A stretch of DNA of 64,000 bases, from NCBI RefSeq assembly GCF_001279695.1, contig NZ_LGDD01000307.1, forward strand, positions 30,405 to 94,404, read 5' to 3'. Shown piece after piece: positions 24,505 to 31,818 of this stretch (positions within the stretch are counted from its first letter, which is position 1; each line of letters starts with the position of its first letter). The translations under genes were made by a program, and so were the position numbers. The notes under the pieces were generated by a model. It saw only the letters and a list, made by a program, of their open reading frames with translations. It ran no database searches and had not been told where the DNA came from. Source of the DNA: Streptomyces sp. WM6378. GTDB taxonomy: Bacteria > Actinomycetota > Actinomycetes > Streptomycetales > Streptomycetaceae.

Positions 24505-24909
24505 TCAGCAGCCGTCGTATCCGGCGGTGGGCATCGACAGGCGGCGGTGGATGTGGGCCTTCTTGGTGGCGTCGTAGGCGGGCTCGTCGAGCCCGGCCGT
24601 CTCCAGGCGCACACCGCGCCGCTCGCACTCGGCGGAGAACTCCGGCACGGACGTCAACGCCCGTGCCAGAACACGCTCGTTGGGCGCGACGAACACGTCG
24701 ACGAGGCCCGCGTCCACATCCGCCCAGAGGCCGACGTGGTCCGGACGCAGACCGTAGAAAAGCAACTGCCTGGTGACGACGTAGCCTCGGCCCGCGGCCC
24801 ACTTCGCGCACATCTCGTGCTGGCTGCGGGTGTCCACCAGGAAGGGATCGAGATCGAGTTCTTCGAGCGGGGTCAGGCTGGCGATCGCCGCCACACGTAC
24901 GTCGTCCAT
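24505..24909 (-). CDS. Hypothetical protein with resolvase-like N-terminal pattern
   Basis: A 134-residue cytosolic protein. The order of strands and helices (DTRSQHEMCAKWAAGRGYVV, then VDVFVAPNERVLARAL, then SAECERRGVRLETAGL) resembles the catalytic domain of serine recombinases. The catalytic Ser and the DRLSR arginines are not conserved and no DNA-binding tail follows. A regulatory or defunct relative is therefore more likely than an active recombinase. The C-terminal RRLSMPTAGYDGC is strongly coding-like. Function is unknown. Confidence 0.65.
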   Translation of the reverse strand: MDDVRVAAIASLTPLEELDLDPFLVDTRSQHEMCAKWAAGRGYVVTRQLLFYGLRPDHVGLWADVDAGLVDVFVAPNERVLARALTSVPEFSAECERRGVRLETAGLDEPAYDATKKAHIHRRLSMPTAGYDGC

Positions 24910-24953
24910 ACCGTCCCCCTGTACGAGCTGTCGGGGCCGACCCTACTCCCCCT

Positions 24954-25058
24954 TCACGGTGGCGAGGAGTAGCCGCAGGAGTGGCAGATCTTCCAGCCGT
25001 CCTGGCTCACCGCCAGGACCCCTCCGCAGCGCGGACACTGCTCGGAGTGCATGGTCAC
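24954..25058 (-). CDS. 34-residue zinc-ribbon micro-protein
   Basis: Reads MTMHSEQCPRCGGVLAVSQD and ends GWKICHSCGYSSPP. Two CxxC pairs (CPRC, CHSC) 15 residues apart form a complete zinc-ribbon. The GTG at 25058 is preceded by GGGAGG with 7-nt spacing. It lies between two oppositely oriented genes and is short enough to be missed by gene finders. It may be a free zinc-binding module or a regulator partner; the role is unknown. Confidence 0.7.
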   Translation of the reverse strand: MTMHSEQCPRCGGVLAVSQDGWKICHSCGYSSPP

Positions 25059-25164
25059 GGCGCGCCTCCCCTCTGGTGCGGGATGCCTACCCCGACACCC
25101 GTGGTTTGCGCGCGCGGAGATTTAGGCTCGTCATCAACCATCGTCGAGCCGAGGAGAGGATTTC

Positions 25165-25935
25165 GTGCCGGTGGAGGTCACCTGGTGGGGTCATGCCACC
25201 TGCACGATCGAGGAGTCCGGGGTGCGGCTGCTGACCGATCCGCTGTTCGCGCGCCGCCTCGCGCATCTGCGCCGGCGCCGGGGCGCGGTGCCGCCGCCCG
25301 AGGCGGCCGCGGCGGACGCGGTGCTCGTCTCGCATCTGCACGCCGACCATCTGCACGTGCCCTCGCTCGCCCGGCTCGCGCCCGGCACCCGGCTGATCGC
25401 GCCGGCCGGGGCGGCTCGTGCGGTGCCGGGGCTCAGGAGGCTCGGCCTGCGCATCACCGAGGTGCGGGCCGGCGACACCGTCGAGGTCGGGGCCCTGCGG
25501 GTGCGGGCCGTGCCCGCCCGGCACGACGGCCGCAGGCTGCCGATGGGACCGCACCGCTCCGCCGCGCTCGGCTACGTCGTCGAGGGCGGGGCCCGCACCT
25601 ACTTCGCCGGGGACACCGGCCTGTTCGAGGGCATGGCGCAGGCCGTGGGGCCGGTGGATGTCGCGCTGCTCCCGGTCGGCGGCTGGGGCCCGTGCCTGGG
25701 CCTCGGTCATCTCGACGCGGGGCGCGCGGCTCAGGCGCTGGCCTCTTTGGGAGCGCTCTCGGCGGTGCCGGTGCACTACGGCACGTACTGGCCGATCGGC
25801 ATGGACGGCGTGCGGCCGCACGAGTTCCACGCCCCGGGCGAGGAGTTCGTGCGCCAGGCGGCCCGGCTCGCCCCGAAGGCGGCGGTGCACCGGCTCGGGC
25901 ACGGCGAGAGCGTACGTCTGGAGGCCGGGTGGTGA
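25165..25935 (+). CDS. MBL-fold metal-dependent hydrolase (UlaG-like)
   Basis: A 256-residue metallo-beta-lactamase-fold enzyme. The strand WWGHATCTIE near the N-terminus is typical of the UlaG/L-ascorbate-6-phosphate lactonase subgroup. The metal motif is SHLHADHLH (HxHxDH), followed by ARHDGRRL and YFAGDTGLF; PVHYGTYWPIG closes the site. All ligands are intact. The GTG at 25165 follows GAGGAGAGGA. It overlaps the DedA gene by four bases (GTGA). The natural substrate is unknown. Confidence 0.92.
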   Translation: MPVEVTWWGHATCTIEESGVRLLTDPLFARRLAHLRRRRGAVPPPEAAAADAVLVSHLHADHLHVPSLARLAPGTRLIAPAGAARAVPGLRRLGLRITEVRAGDTVEVGALRVRAVPARHDGRRLPMGPHRSAALGYVVEGGARTYFAGDTGLFEGMAQAVGPVDVALLPVGGWGPCLGLGHLDAGRAAQALASLGALSAVPVHYGTYWPIGMDGVRPHEFHAPGEEFVRQAARLAPKAAVHRLGHGESVRLEAGW

Positions 25936-26594
25936 TCGCGGGCCGGGTCCTTGAGCTGGCCTCGGCGGTGACGCCGGAGACGACCCAGCAGGCCGTCGGC
26001 TACCCGACGCTGTTCGTGCTCGTGATCCTCGGGGCGCTGGTGCCGGTGGTGCCCACGGGGGCGCTGGTGTCGACGGCCGCGGTGGTGGCCTTCCACCAGA
26101 CCGCCTGGTTCTCGCCGCTGCTGGTGTTCGGGGTGGGCGCGCTGGCCGCGTTCCTGGGCGACGTCGCACTGTACTGGCTGGGGCAGCGCGGGGTGCGCTC
26201 GAAGAACGGCTCGCGCTGGCTGGCGGCGCTGCGCGGCCGGGCCGCGCCGGACCACCTCGAACAGGCCCGGCGCAAGCTGAACGATCACGGCGTGGTCGTC
26301 CTGGTCCTGTCCCGCCTGGTGCCGGCCGGGCGGATCCCGGTGATGCTGGCCTGCCTGCTCGGCGACATGCCTCTGCGGACGTTCGTACGCGGCGACGTCC
26401 CCGCGTGCCTGGCCTGGGCGGGTGCGTACGGCCTGATCGGCATCCTCGGCGGCTCCCTCTTCGACGAGCCGTGGAAGGGCGTCGTGGTGGCGGTCGCCCT
26501 GACGCTGTTGATCAGTGGCGCACCCGCGGGGTGGCGGCGGGTGCGGCGGAGGCGGGTGGCGCCGGGCGGAGAGGGTGTGGAGGGCGGCGGCTGA
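25932..26594 (+). CDS. DedA-family membrane protein
   Basis: A ~220-residue protein with five or six membrane segments in the DedA/SNARE-associated pattern. It has the GDVALYWLGQRGVR loop, the family arginine in VLVLSRLVPAGRIPVMLACLLG, and FVRGDVPACLAWAGAYGLIG. DedA proteins include undecaprenyl-phosphate and phospholipid flippases. The GTG at 25932 (or 25929) overlaps the MBL stop, so the pair is co-translated. Its stop codon lies on the edge of the first of three GAGAGCGCTCTC palindromes. Confidence 0.88.
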   Translation: MIAGRVLELASAVTPETTQQAVGYPTLFVLVILGALVPVVPTGALVSTAAVVAFHQTAWFSPLLVFGVGALAAFLGDVALYWLGQRGVRSKNGSRWLAALRGRAAPDHLEQARRKLNDHGVVVLVLSRLVPAGRIPVMLACLLGDMPLRTFVRGDVPACLAWAGAYGLIGILGGSLFDEPWKGVVVAVALTLLISGAPAGWRRVRRRRVAPGGEGVEGGG

Positions 26595-26720
26595 GAGCGC
26601 TCTCGGTCGGCCATAAGCGCTTGGAGACGGGACGCACGCCGGGGCGTGAGAGCGCTCTCACGCCTTCCTAGTGCCGGGCGGCGCAACTCGCGCCGAAGGG
26701 CCGAGAGCGCTCTCGGCCCT
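26593..26720. repeat. Three spaced palindromes with GAGAGCGCTCTC core between convergent genes
   Basis: The 12-bp core occurs at 26593-26604, 26648-26659 and 26703-26714, spaced exactly 55 bp apart. The second is part of a perfect 22-bp palindrome (26643-26664) and the third of a perfect 24-bp palindrome (26697-26720). LacI-family operators of streptomycetes have a similar GAGCGCTC centre. The position between the ends of dedA and the aminotransferase-fold gene could also fit cruciform terminators, but a palindrome with no loop is poor as a hairpin. Confidence 0.85.
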
Positions 26721-26769
26721 CCATGGCCTCGGATGGCGAGGGCCGGCCGGCTCGGCGGTCGCCCACGGG

Positions 26770-27987
26770 TCAGCGCAGTTCGGCGAGTACCGACGCGAAG
26801 TGGCTCAACGCCTCGCGCACGTGCGGGAGTTGGAGCGGGTCGGCCGCTTCGAGGGAGTCCAGGCGCTGCTCCTCGGTCGAGCCGAGCAGCGGCCCGGTGG
26901 CGAGGCGGACGCGCAGGGCGCCGAGTTCGTCGCCGAAGCGGTGGCCGCCGGGGGCGGGGGCGGCGAGGCGGGCCGTCAGGTAGTCCTCCAGCTCCATGGA
27001 GTCGGTGACTCCGTGGGCGGCGAGGCGGGTGCGGAACGGGCCGAGGTCGGCGTACAGATGGCGGCCGGCCTGCGGGAGCCGGGCCATGGCGCCGGCGTCG
27101 AGCACGGCGTGGTGTGCGGCGGCCGCGACACGGGCGTGCAGGGCGGCGGCCCGGCGGGTGCGCTCGACGACGGGGGCCGGTTCGGTGAGAGCGAGGGCAG
27201 CGGCCGCGGCGATGGGCGCGGCGACGACGTCGCCGAGCGCGGCGAGGATGTCCAGGGTGCGTTCCCGGCGCGGGACGTCGGCCGCGGCGGCGGGGAAGCG
27301 GGCGACGGCCGCGGGCCAGCCGGGCGGGGTGAAAGCGCCACCGAGGTCGGCGAGGACGGTGACGTCGTCGGGGCACATCTCGGCGGGGCTGATCGGCACC
27401 GTCTCGTGCGGGCGGTGCACGGTGTCCCGCCAGGTCTCGTCACTGATGACGTGCAGCCCCTCGCCGACGGCCGCCTCGCAGGCCTCCCGTACGGTCTCGG
27501 GCGGCGCCACGGTCGCGGTCGGATCGTCGGCGACGCAGAGCAGCAGCAGCCGGGGCCGGCCGCCCTCGGCCCGCACCCGGCGAACGGTTTCGAGCAGGGC
27601 GTACGGATCGGGTACGCCGCCGCACTCGGCCGGGGTGGGCACGTGGTAGGCGGGTCTGCCGAGCAGCCGGGCCTGCGGGGCCCACCACGCCGGGCAGGGC
27701 CTGGGCATGAGCACGTCACCGCCGTACGCGCCGAGCAGCGCGATCAGGAGCGCCTGCGCGCCGGGCGCCGCGACGACCCGGTCCGGCGCGGTGGGCAGCC
27801 CGCGCCGCAGCCAGTAGCCGCAGGCCGCCTCGCGCAGTGCGGGCCCACCACCGGGCGGCTCGGGTTCGGTGCGCCCGGCGCCGGCCGCGAGCACCGCGGC
27901 GAGTTCCGGGAGCACGGGCAGCGCGGGCCCGGGCGCGGGCGGCCCGTACCGCACCGGCCCGCGCCCTTCGCCGACCGTCCCCTGCAT
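26770..27987 (-). CDS. Aminotransferase-fold (class I/II) protein lacking the catalytic lysine
   Basis: A 405-residue fold-type-I PLP enzyme homologue. The fold marks are AAPGAQALLIALLG in the cofactor phosphate region, CVADDPTATV at the NPxNPTG position and VISDETWRD at the DEaY position (183-187). The segment where the Schiff-base Lys should follow reads VLADLGGAFTPPGWPAAV (211-228), with no lysine. In fact the whole protein contains none. It cannot form the usual internal aldimine, so it may bind PLP non-covalently, act as a regulator, or be inactive. ATG 27987 has GAGGAGGG upstream. Confidence 0.82.
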   Translation of the reverse strand: MQGTVGEGRGPVRYGPPAPGPALPVLPELAAVLAAGAGRTEPEPPGGGPALREAACGYWLRRGLPTAPDRVVAAPGAQALLIALLGAYGGDVLMPRPCPAWWAPQARLLGRPAYHVPTPAECGGVPDPYALLETVRRVRAEGGRPRLLLLCVADDPTATVAPPETVREACEAAVGEGLHVISDETWRDTVHRPHETVPISPAEMCPDDVTVLADLGGAFTPPGWPAAVARFPAAAADVPRRERTLDILAALGDVVAAPIAAAAALALTEPAPVVERTRRAAALHARVAAAAHHAVLDAGAMARLPQAGRHLYADLGPFRTRLAAHGVTDSMELEDYLTARLAAPAPGGHRFGDELGALRVRLATGPLLGSTEEQRLDSLEAADPLQLPHVREALSHFASVLAELR

Positions 27988-28097
27988 CCCGTTCCCTCCT
28001 CGGGCCCTGTCCGGCACGAGCCATGCCTTTCAAGCCTTTATACGGAGGTTTGCGCCGGGGCGCCGCTTGTGCGGGCGGCCGGGAGAGACTGTGCAGG

Positions 28098-28808
28098 TCA
28101 GCTGTCCGGGCCCGCCAGCGCCGAGAGTTCGGATTCCAGGCCGCGGCCCTTCGCGCGTACGACCGCCTCGGCGACGTCGGCGAGTTTGCGGTTGGTGCGT
28201 TGGGAGATGGTGCGCAGGACGTCGAAGGCCGCGTCGGGCTCGCAGGCCAGGACGTGCATCACGATGCCGCTCGCCTGGTCGATGACCGGGCGCGAGCGCA
28301 GGGCCGTCTCCAGCTGTTCCACCTCGGCGAGCGCCGCGCGGTAGCGGCGGTCGCGGACCAGGCCGGTGGTGGTCTCCTTGGCCAGGATGCCCACCGGGCC
28401 GCGCACGACGTGCTCCAGGGAGCCGGGGCGGTAGCCGTACAGGCTGACCGTGACCTCGATCCCGGACCGGCGGAAGGGAAGGGTGACGCAGGAGCGTACG
28501 CCCGATTCTAGGGCCAGGGCGCGGTAGCCGGGCCAGCGTTCCTCCGTCAACAGGTCCTCGGTGTCCACGGGTTCGCCCGCGTCCAGCGCGCTCGGGATCG
28601 GCCCGTCGCCGCAGGCGAGCTGGACGGAGGCGAGTGGCGCGAGGTCGGGGTGGGTGGCGGTGACACGGCGTTCGGGCCCGCTGTCGGCGATCGTGGCGAC
28701 CGCCCCGCAGCAGGCCGGTGCGCAGCGCGCGGACTGCTCGGCAAGCAGGGAGAGCCGCCGGGCGGTGCTGGTCGTCTCGGGTTCCTGTCGTTCCGGCTCG
28801 GGCAGCAT
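28098..28808 (-). CDS. GAF-ANTAR domain protein (RNA-binding antiterminator)
   Basis: A 236-residue cytosolic regulator. A GAF-like sensor spans about residues 15-165 (SLYGYRPGSLEHVV near its end). The ANTAR domain follows: LRSRPVIDQASGIVMHVLAC, then AFDVLRTISQRTNRKLADVA. ANTAR domains bind paired hairpins in target RNAs and prevent termination. The ATG at 28808 has AGGAGG upstream. The cysteines in the GAF part (ARCAPACCGAV) are noteworthy but typical of this actinobacterial subgroup. It diverges from the PAS/GAF gene, with 91 bp between starts. Confidence 0.92.
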   Translation of the reverse strand: MLPEPERQEPETTSTARRLSLLAEQSARCAPACCGAVATIADSGPERRVTATHPDLAPLASVQLACGDGPIPSALDAGEPVDTEDLLTEERWPGYRALALESGVRSCVTLPFRRSGIEVTVSLYGYRPGSLEHVVRGPVGILAKETTTGLVRDRRYRAALAEVEQLETALRSRPVIDQASGIVMHVLACEPDAAFDVLRTISQRTNRKLADVAEAVVRAKGRGLESELSALAGPDS

Positions 28809-28899
28809 CGGAAGAACCTCCTCATAACGCGCCTTCCCGGCCCGGGCCGCCCGAAACGGCAGGGCTCCCGGCACCGGCCCGACGGGCTAGCTTTCTCCC

Positions 28900-30297
28900 A
28901 TGACGCAGACGGAGGACGAATTCGGCGAGGAACTGGCGGATTTCGTCAGACGGGTGGGCGAGCTGCGCACCGCGCGCGCCCGCCCGGTCGGTGAGCAGTT
29001 GACGGTGCTGGACGCGGCGCTCTTCGAACTCCAGCACGTGGCGGAGCAGTTGTGGCCGCGGTATGAGCAGATCCTGGCCGCCGCGGTGGCGCCCTCGCCC
29101 GTGGAACGGCAGGAACGGCAGCTCCTCAAGGCCCTGTTCCAGCGGCTTCCGCTGCCGGTGGCGCTGGTCGACCGGGAGACCGTCGTACGCAGGTTGAACT
29201 TCGCGGCGACCGGCCTCACCGGGGTTCGCGCCGGGTACGCCACCGGGCGGCCGCTCGCGGCGCTGCTCACGCCCGGCGACCGGGCGGCGTTCCGCTCGCA
29301 GGCCGCCGCGGTGGCCCGGGGCGAGGGCGACCGCGGGCTCACCGTCCACCTCCAACAGCGCCCCGAAGAGCCCTTGTTGGCGACCCTCACCGCGCTGCGA
29401 CCGCCGGACGAGCCGCAGCCCGCGGTGCTCGTGGTGTTCCAGGCGGGCAGCGCCCGGGGCTCGGCCGCCGCTCCCCCACCGCCGGAGGTGCCCGATCTCG
29501 CCGAGTCGACCCGGCACGCCGAACTCATGGACACCGTCGACCTCATGGCGTCCACACTGCTCCAGCTGGCGCCCGGCGAGCGGGGGGCGGTGCTCGCCGG
29601 GGCCGCCCGGGTGCTCTGCGGGCGGTTCGCCGACTGGATCGTGGCCGACCTGGTCGACGGCGGGCTGCGGCGCGCGGTGGCCCTCGGCCCGCCGGACCCG
29701 GCCGCGGCCCCGCTCCTGCACGCCGTGGCCGGCCAGGACCCGGCGAGCTGCCCGTTGGTCCTGGAGGCGGCCCGGGCGGGGAACGGGGTGCTCCAGGTGC
29801 AGCCCGAGGACATCGAGGGCTTCGGCCACGACCCGTCGGGCGCCCCGGTGCTCGCCCGCGCCGAGGTGTCGTCGCTGATGTGCGTGCCGCTGGGCGCGCC
29901 GGGGCCGGTGACGGGGGTTCTCACGCTGTTCCGCACCGGCTCGGCGCGCCCGTTCTCGATGGCGGAGGGGCAGGCCATGGATGTGATGTCCCGTCACGTC
30001 GCGCTCGCTATGCGGCGTCCGGCTCCTGGCCACGATTTTGATGATCCGACAGATTCCGCTCCGTGCAGGGCAGTTGATCCGCCCGAGGAGTCCTGCGCGT
30101 CCGCGGCGCCCGCGGTACCGCCGCCCTCGGCTTCGTCCGCTCGTCCGGCTTCGCCGGAGAGCTCTCAGCGTTCATCGGATCCGCGTCCGCCGCGGCCTCG
30201 TCCCGGACGGCCGCGGCTGCCGGCCTCGACGGCTGAGGGTGATCGTCGTGCGGATCCCGCAGGGCCTGGTCCCGCAGACGGCTGCAGCAGCGCGTGA
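28900..30297 (+). CDS. PAS/GAF sensor protein with antisense-overlapping tail
   Basis: A 465-residue cytosolic sensor. The N-terminal helical region (GEELADFVRRVGELRTARA) precedes a PAS-like domain (LPLPVALVDRETVVRRLNFAA) and a GAF domain (LADLVDGG onwards, ending in MDVMSRHVALAMRR). This resembles sensor halves of PP2C/SpoIIE regulators, but no phosphatase or kinase domain is attached. The last ~95 residues are Pro/Ala/Arg-rich and lie antisense to the end of the sigma factor gene. Codons near 30030-30080 have low GC3, so this tail may be read-through past an ancestral stop. Confidence 0.85.
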   Translation: MTQTEDEFGEELADFVRRVGELRTARARPVGEQLTVLDAALFELQHVAEQLWPRYEQILAAAVAPSPVERQERQLLKALFQRLPLPVALVDRETVVRRLNFAATGLTGVRAGYATGRPLAALLTPGDRAAFRSQAAAVARGEGDRGLTVHLQQRPEEPLLATLTALRPPDEPQPAVLVVFQAGSARGSAAAPPPPEVPDLAESTRHAELMDTVDLMASTLLQLAPGERGAVLAGAARVLCGRFADWIVADLVDGGLRRAVALGPPDPAAAPLLHAVAGQDPASCPLVLEAARAGNGVLQVQPEDIEGFGHDPSGAPVLARAEVSSLMCVPLGAPGPVTGVLTLFRTGSARPFSMAEGQAMDVMSRHVALAMRRPAPGHDFDDPTDSAPCRAVDPPEESCASAAPAVPPPSASSARPASPESSQRSSDPRPPRPRPGRPRLPASTAEGDRRADPAGPGPADGCSSA

Positions 30298-31042
30298 TCA
30301 GCCGGGACACGTGCATCTGCGAGATGCCGAGGTCCTCGGCGATCCGGCTCTGGGTCATGTCCCGGAAGAACCGCATGTAGAGGATCTTCCGTTCGCGCTC
30401 GGGCAGGCAGCTGAGGCCGGGCTTGACGGCCTCGCGGTCGACGACGGTGTCGAGGGCGGGATCCGCGCTGCCGAGCGAGTCGCTCAGGGTGTATCCGTCG
30501 TCGCCGCCCGGGAGTTCGGCGTCGAGGGAGAGCGCGCTGAAGCTGTCGATGGCTTCGAGCCCGGCCCTGACCTCTTCCTCGGTCATCCCGGTGTGCGCGG
30601 CGAGCTCCGCCACGGTGGGCCGGTGGGACCCGGCGCTCGCGGCGAGCTCCTGGGTCGCGGCCCGCACCCGGCTCCTCAAGTCCTGGACGCGGCGCGGCAC
30701 ATGGAGTGTCCACATGTGGTCGCGGAAGTGCCGCTTGATCTCGCCGGTGATGGTGGGCACCGCGTAGCTCTCGAACGCGGCGCCGCGGGCCGGGTCGTAC
30801 CGGTCGACGGCCTTGACCAGGCCGAGGGCAGCTACCTGGCGGAGGTCCTCCAGGGCCTCGCCCCGGTTGCGGAAGCGGCCGGCGAGCCGCTCGGACATGG
30901 GCAGCCAGGCGCGGACGAGGTCCTGGCGCAGGGCGTCCCGTTCGGGCCCATCGGGCAGTGCGGCGAGCCGCTCGAACGCGGCGGCGGTCCTGGGTGCGTC
31001 GTCGTGCGGATGCCTGTGCTTCGCCGTGGTGTTGGTTCGCAT
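30008..31042 (-). CDS. SigB/SigF/SigG-family RNA polymerase sigma factor with extended C-terminus
   Basis: A 344-residue group-3 sigma factor for stress or development. Region 2 shows LRQVAALGLVKAVDRYDPARG and FESYAVPTITGEIKRHFRDH; region 3 is RPTVAELAAHTGMTEEEV; region 4 is ERERKILYMRFFRDMTQSRI then LGISQMHVSRLI. Members usually end soon after region 4 (near RLRDQAL). Here about 80 extra residues rich in Pro, Arg and Ala continue and overlap the PAS/GAF gene by 290 bp. The ATG at 31042 has GGGAG upstream. Nearby sensor genes may act as its regulators, but no anti-sigma RsbW-type gene is next to it. Confidence 0.93.
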   Translation of the reverse strand: MRTNTTAKHRHPHDDAPRTAAAFERLAALPDGPERDALRQDLVRAWLPMSERLAGRFRNRGEALEDLRQVAALGLVKAVDRYDPARGAAFESYAVPTITGEIKRHFRDHMWTLHVPRRVQDLRSRVRAATQELAASAGSHRPTVAELAAHTGMTEEEVRAGLEAIDSFSALSLDAELPGGDDGYTLSDSLGSADPALDTVVDREAVKPGLSCLPERERKILYMRFFRDMTQSRIAEDLGISQMHVSRLITRCCSRLRDQALRDPHDDHPQPSRPAAAAVRDEAAADADPMNAESSPAKPDERTKPRAAVPRAPRTRRTPRADQLPCTERNLSDHQNRGQEPDAA

Positions 31043-31230
31043 ATGCGGTCCAGCTCCCTGAAACGGTGTCGGCGGATGGTTGTCACCGAGGGAGCCCGGC
31101 CGGGCAGCGTGGCACGCCCGGAGCGGACAGCCGCTCCCACGGACGTGCCTCCGGTCCGAAGCACGAGGTTCGCCTGCCCTGGCCCGCCGGGGCCAAACGT
31201 GCCCTCTCGCGAAACGGCGCGGAAAGCGTG

Positions 31231-31273
31231 TTTCCGTGCCCCGGACCCCGGTACCCGGTCCGGGGCACGGAGG
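31231..31273. promoter_or_regulatory. Strong 15-bp-stem hairpin upstream of the CBS gene
   Basis: Arms CCGTGCCCCGGACC (31234-31247) and GGTCCGGGGCACGG (31257-31270) are perfect complements around a 9-nt loop, extended by a T-A pair and two wobble pairs. It lies between divergent genes, 53 bp before the CBS-protein start, so it is not at a gene end. It may be a 5'-UTR regulatory stem or a block to read-through. Confidence 0.7.
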
Positions 31274-31323
31274 CCGCGAAGGCCGACCGGCCCTACGGAT
31301 CGACAGGAACGGGGCGCGCAGCC

Positions 31324-31719
31324 ATGGCACGTTTCGTGCGGGAAGTGATGACGGCGGGCGTCACCGCCGTGCCGCCCGATGCCTCACTGGTGGAGGCGGC
31401 GCAGCTGATGCGGGCCCAGGACATCGAAGACGTGCTGGTCACCAGGGCCGGTCGGGTCATCGGGGTGCTCACCGACCGGGACATCACGCTGCGGGCGGTC
31501 GCCGAAGGGGCGGATCCACTGACCGTCAGCGCCCAGGCGGTGTGCACGCGGCCGCCGGTGTGCGTGGGCCCGGACGACGAGGTGGCCACCGCGGTCACGC
31601 TGATGCGCCGGCACGCGGTACGGCGGCTGCCGGTGGTGGCGGAGGGCCGCCCGCTCGGCATGGTGAGCCTCGGCGACGTGACGGACCACGACACGCGGGG
31701 CGGTGTCGCACCTCTTTAG
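31324..31719 (+). CDS. CBS-domain pair protein
   Basis: A 131-residue protein consisting of one CBS pair (Bateman module). Repeat 1 is VREVMTAGVTAVPPDASLVEAAQ to IGVLTDRDITLRAV; repeat 2 runs to RRLPVVAEGRPLGMVSLGDV. CBS pairs bind adenosine nucleotides and are often stress-linked. The ATG at 31324 follows AACGGGGCGC. It is likely co-expressed with the downstream PAP2-lipid kinase gene. Confidence 0.92.
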   Translation: MARFVREVMTAGVTAVPPDASLVEAAQLMRAQDIEDVLVTRAGRVIGVLTDRDITLRAVAEGADPLTVSAQAVCTRPPVCVGPDDEVATAVTLMRRHAVRRLPVVAEGRPLGMVSLGDVTDHDTRGGVAPL

Positions 31720-31818
31720 GGGCACGCCATGATCCCCGTCCGGCGGGCCGACCCCGAGGAGCGGCCGAGCCCCGGGCGGAGGCCGGTTGGGCAGGGGGCG
31801 GCCGGGTACTCGCGGGCC

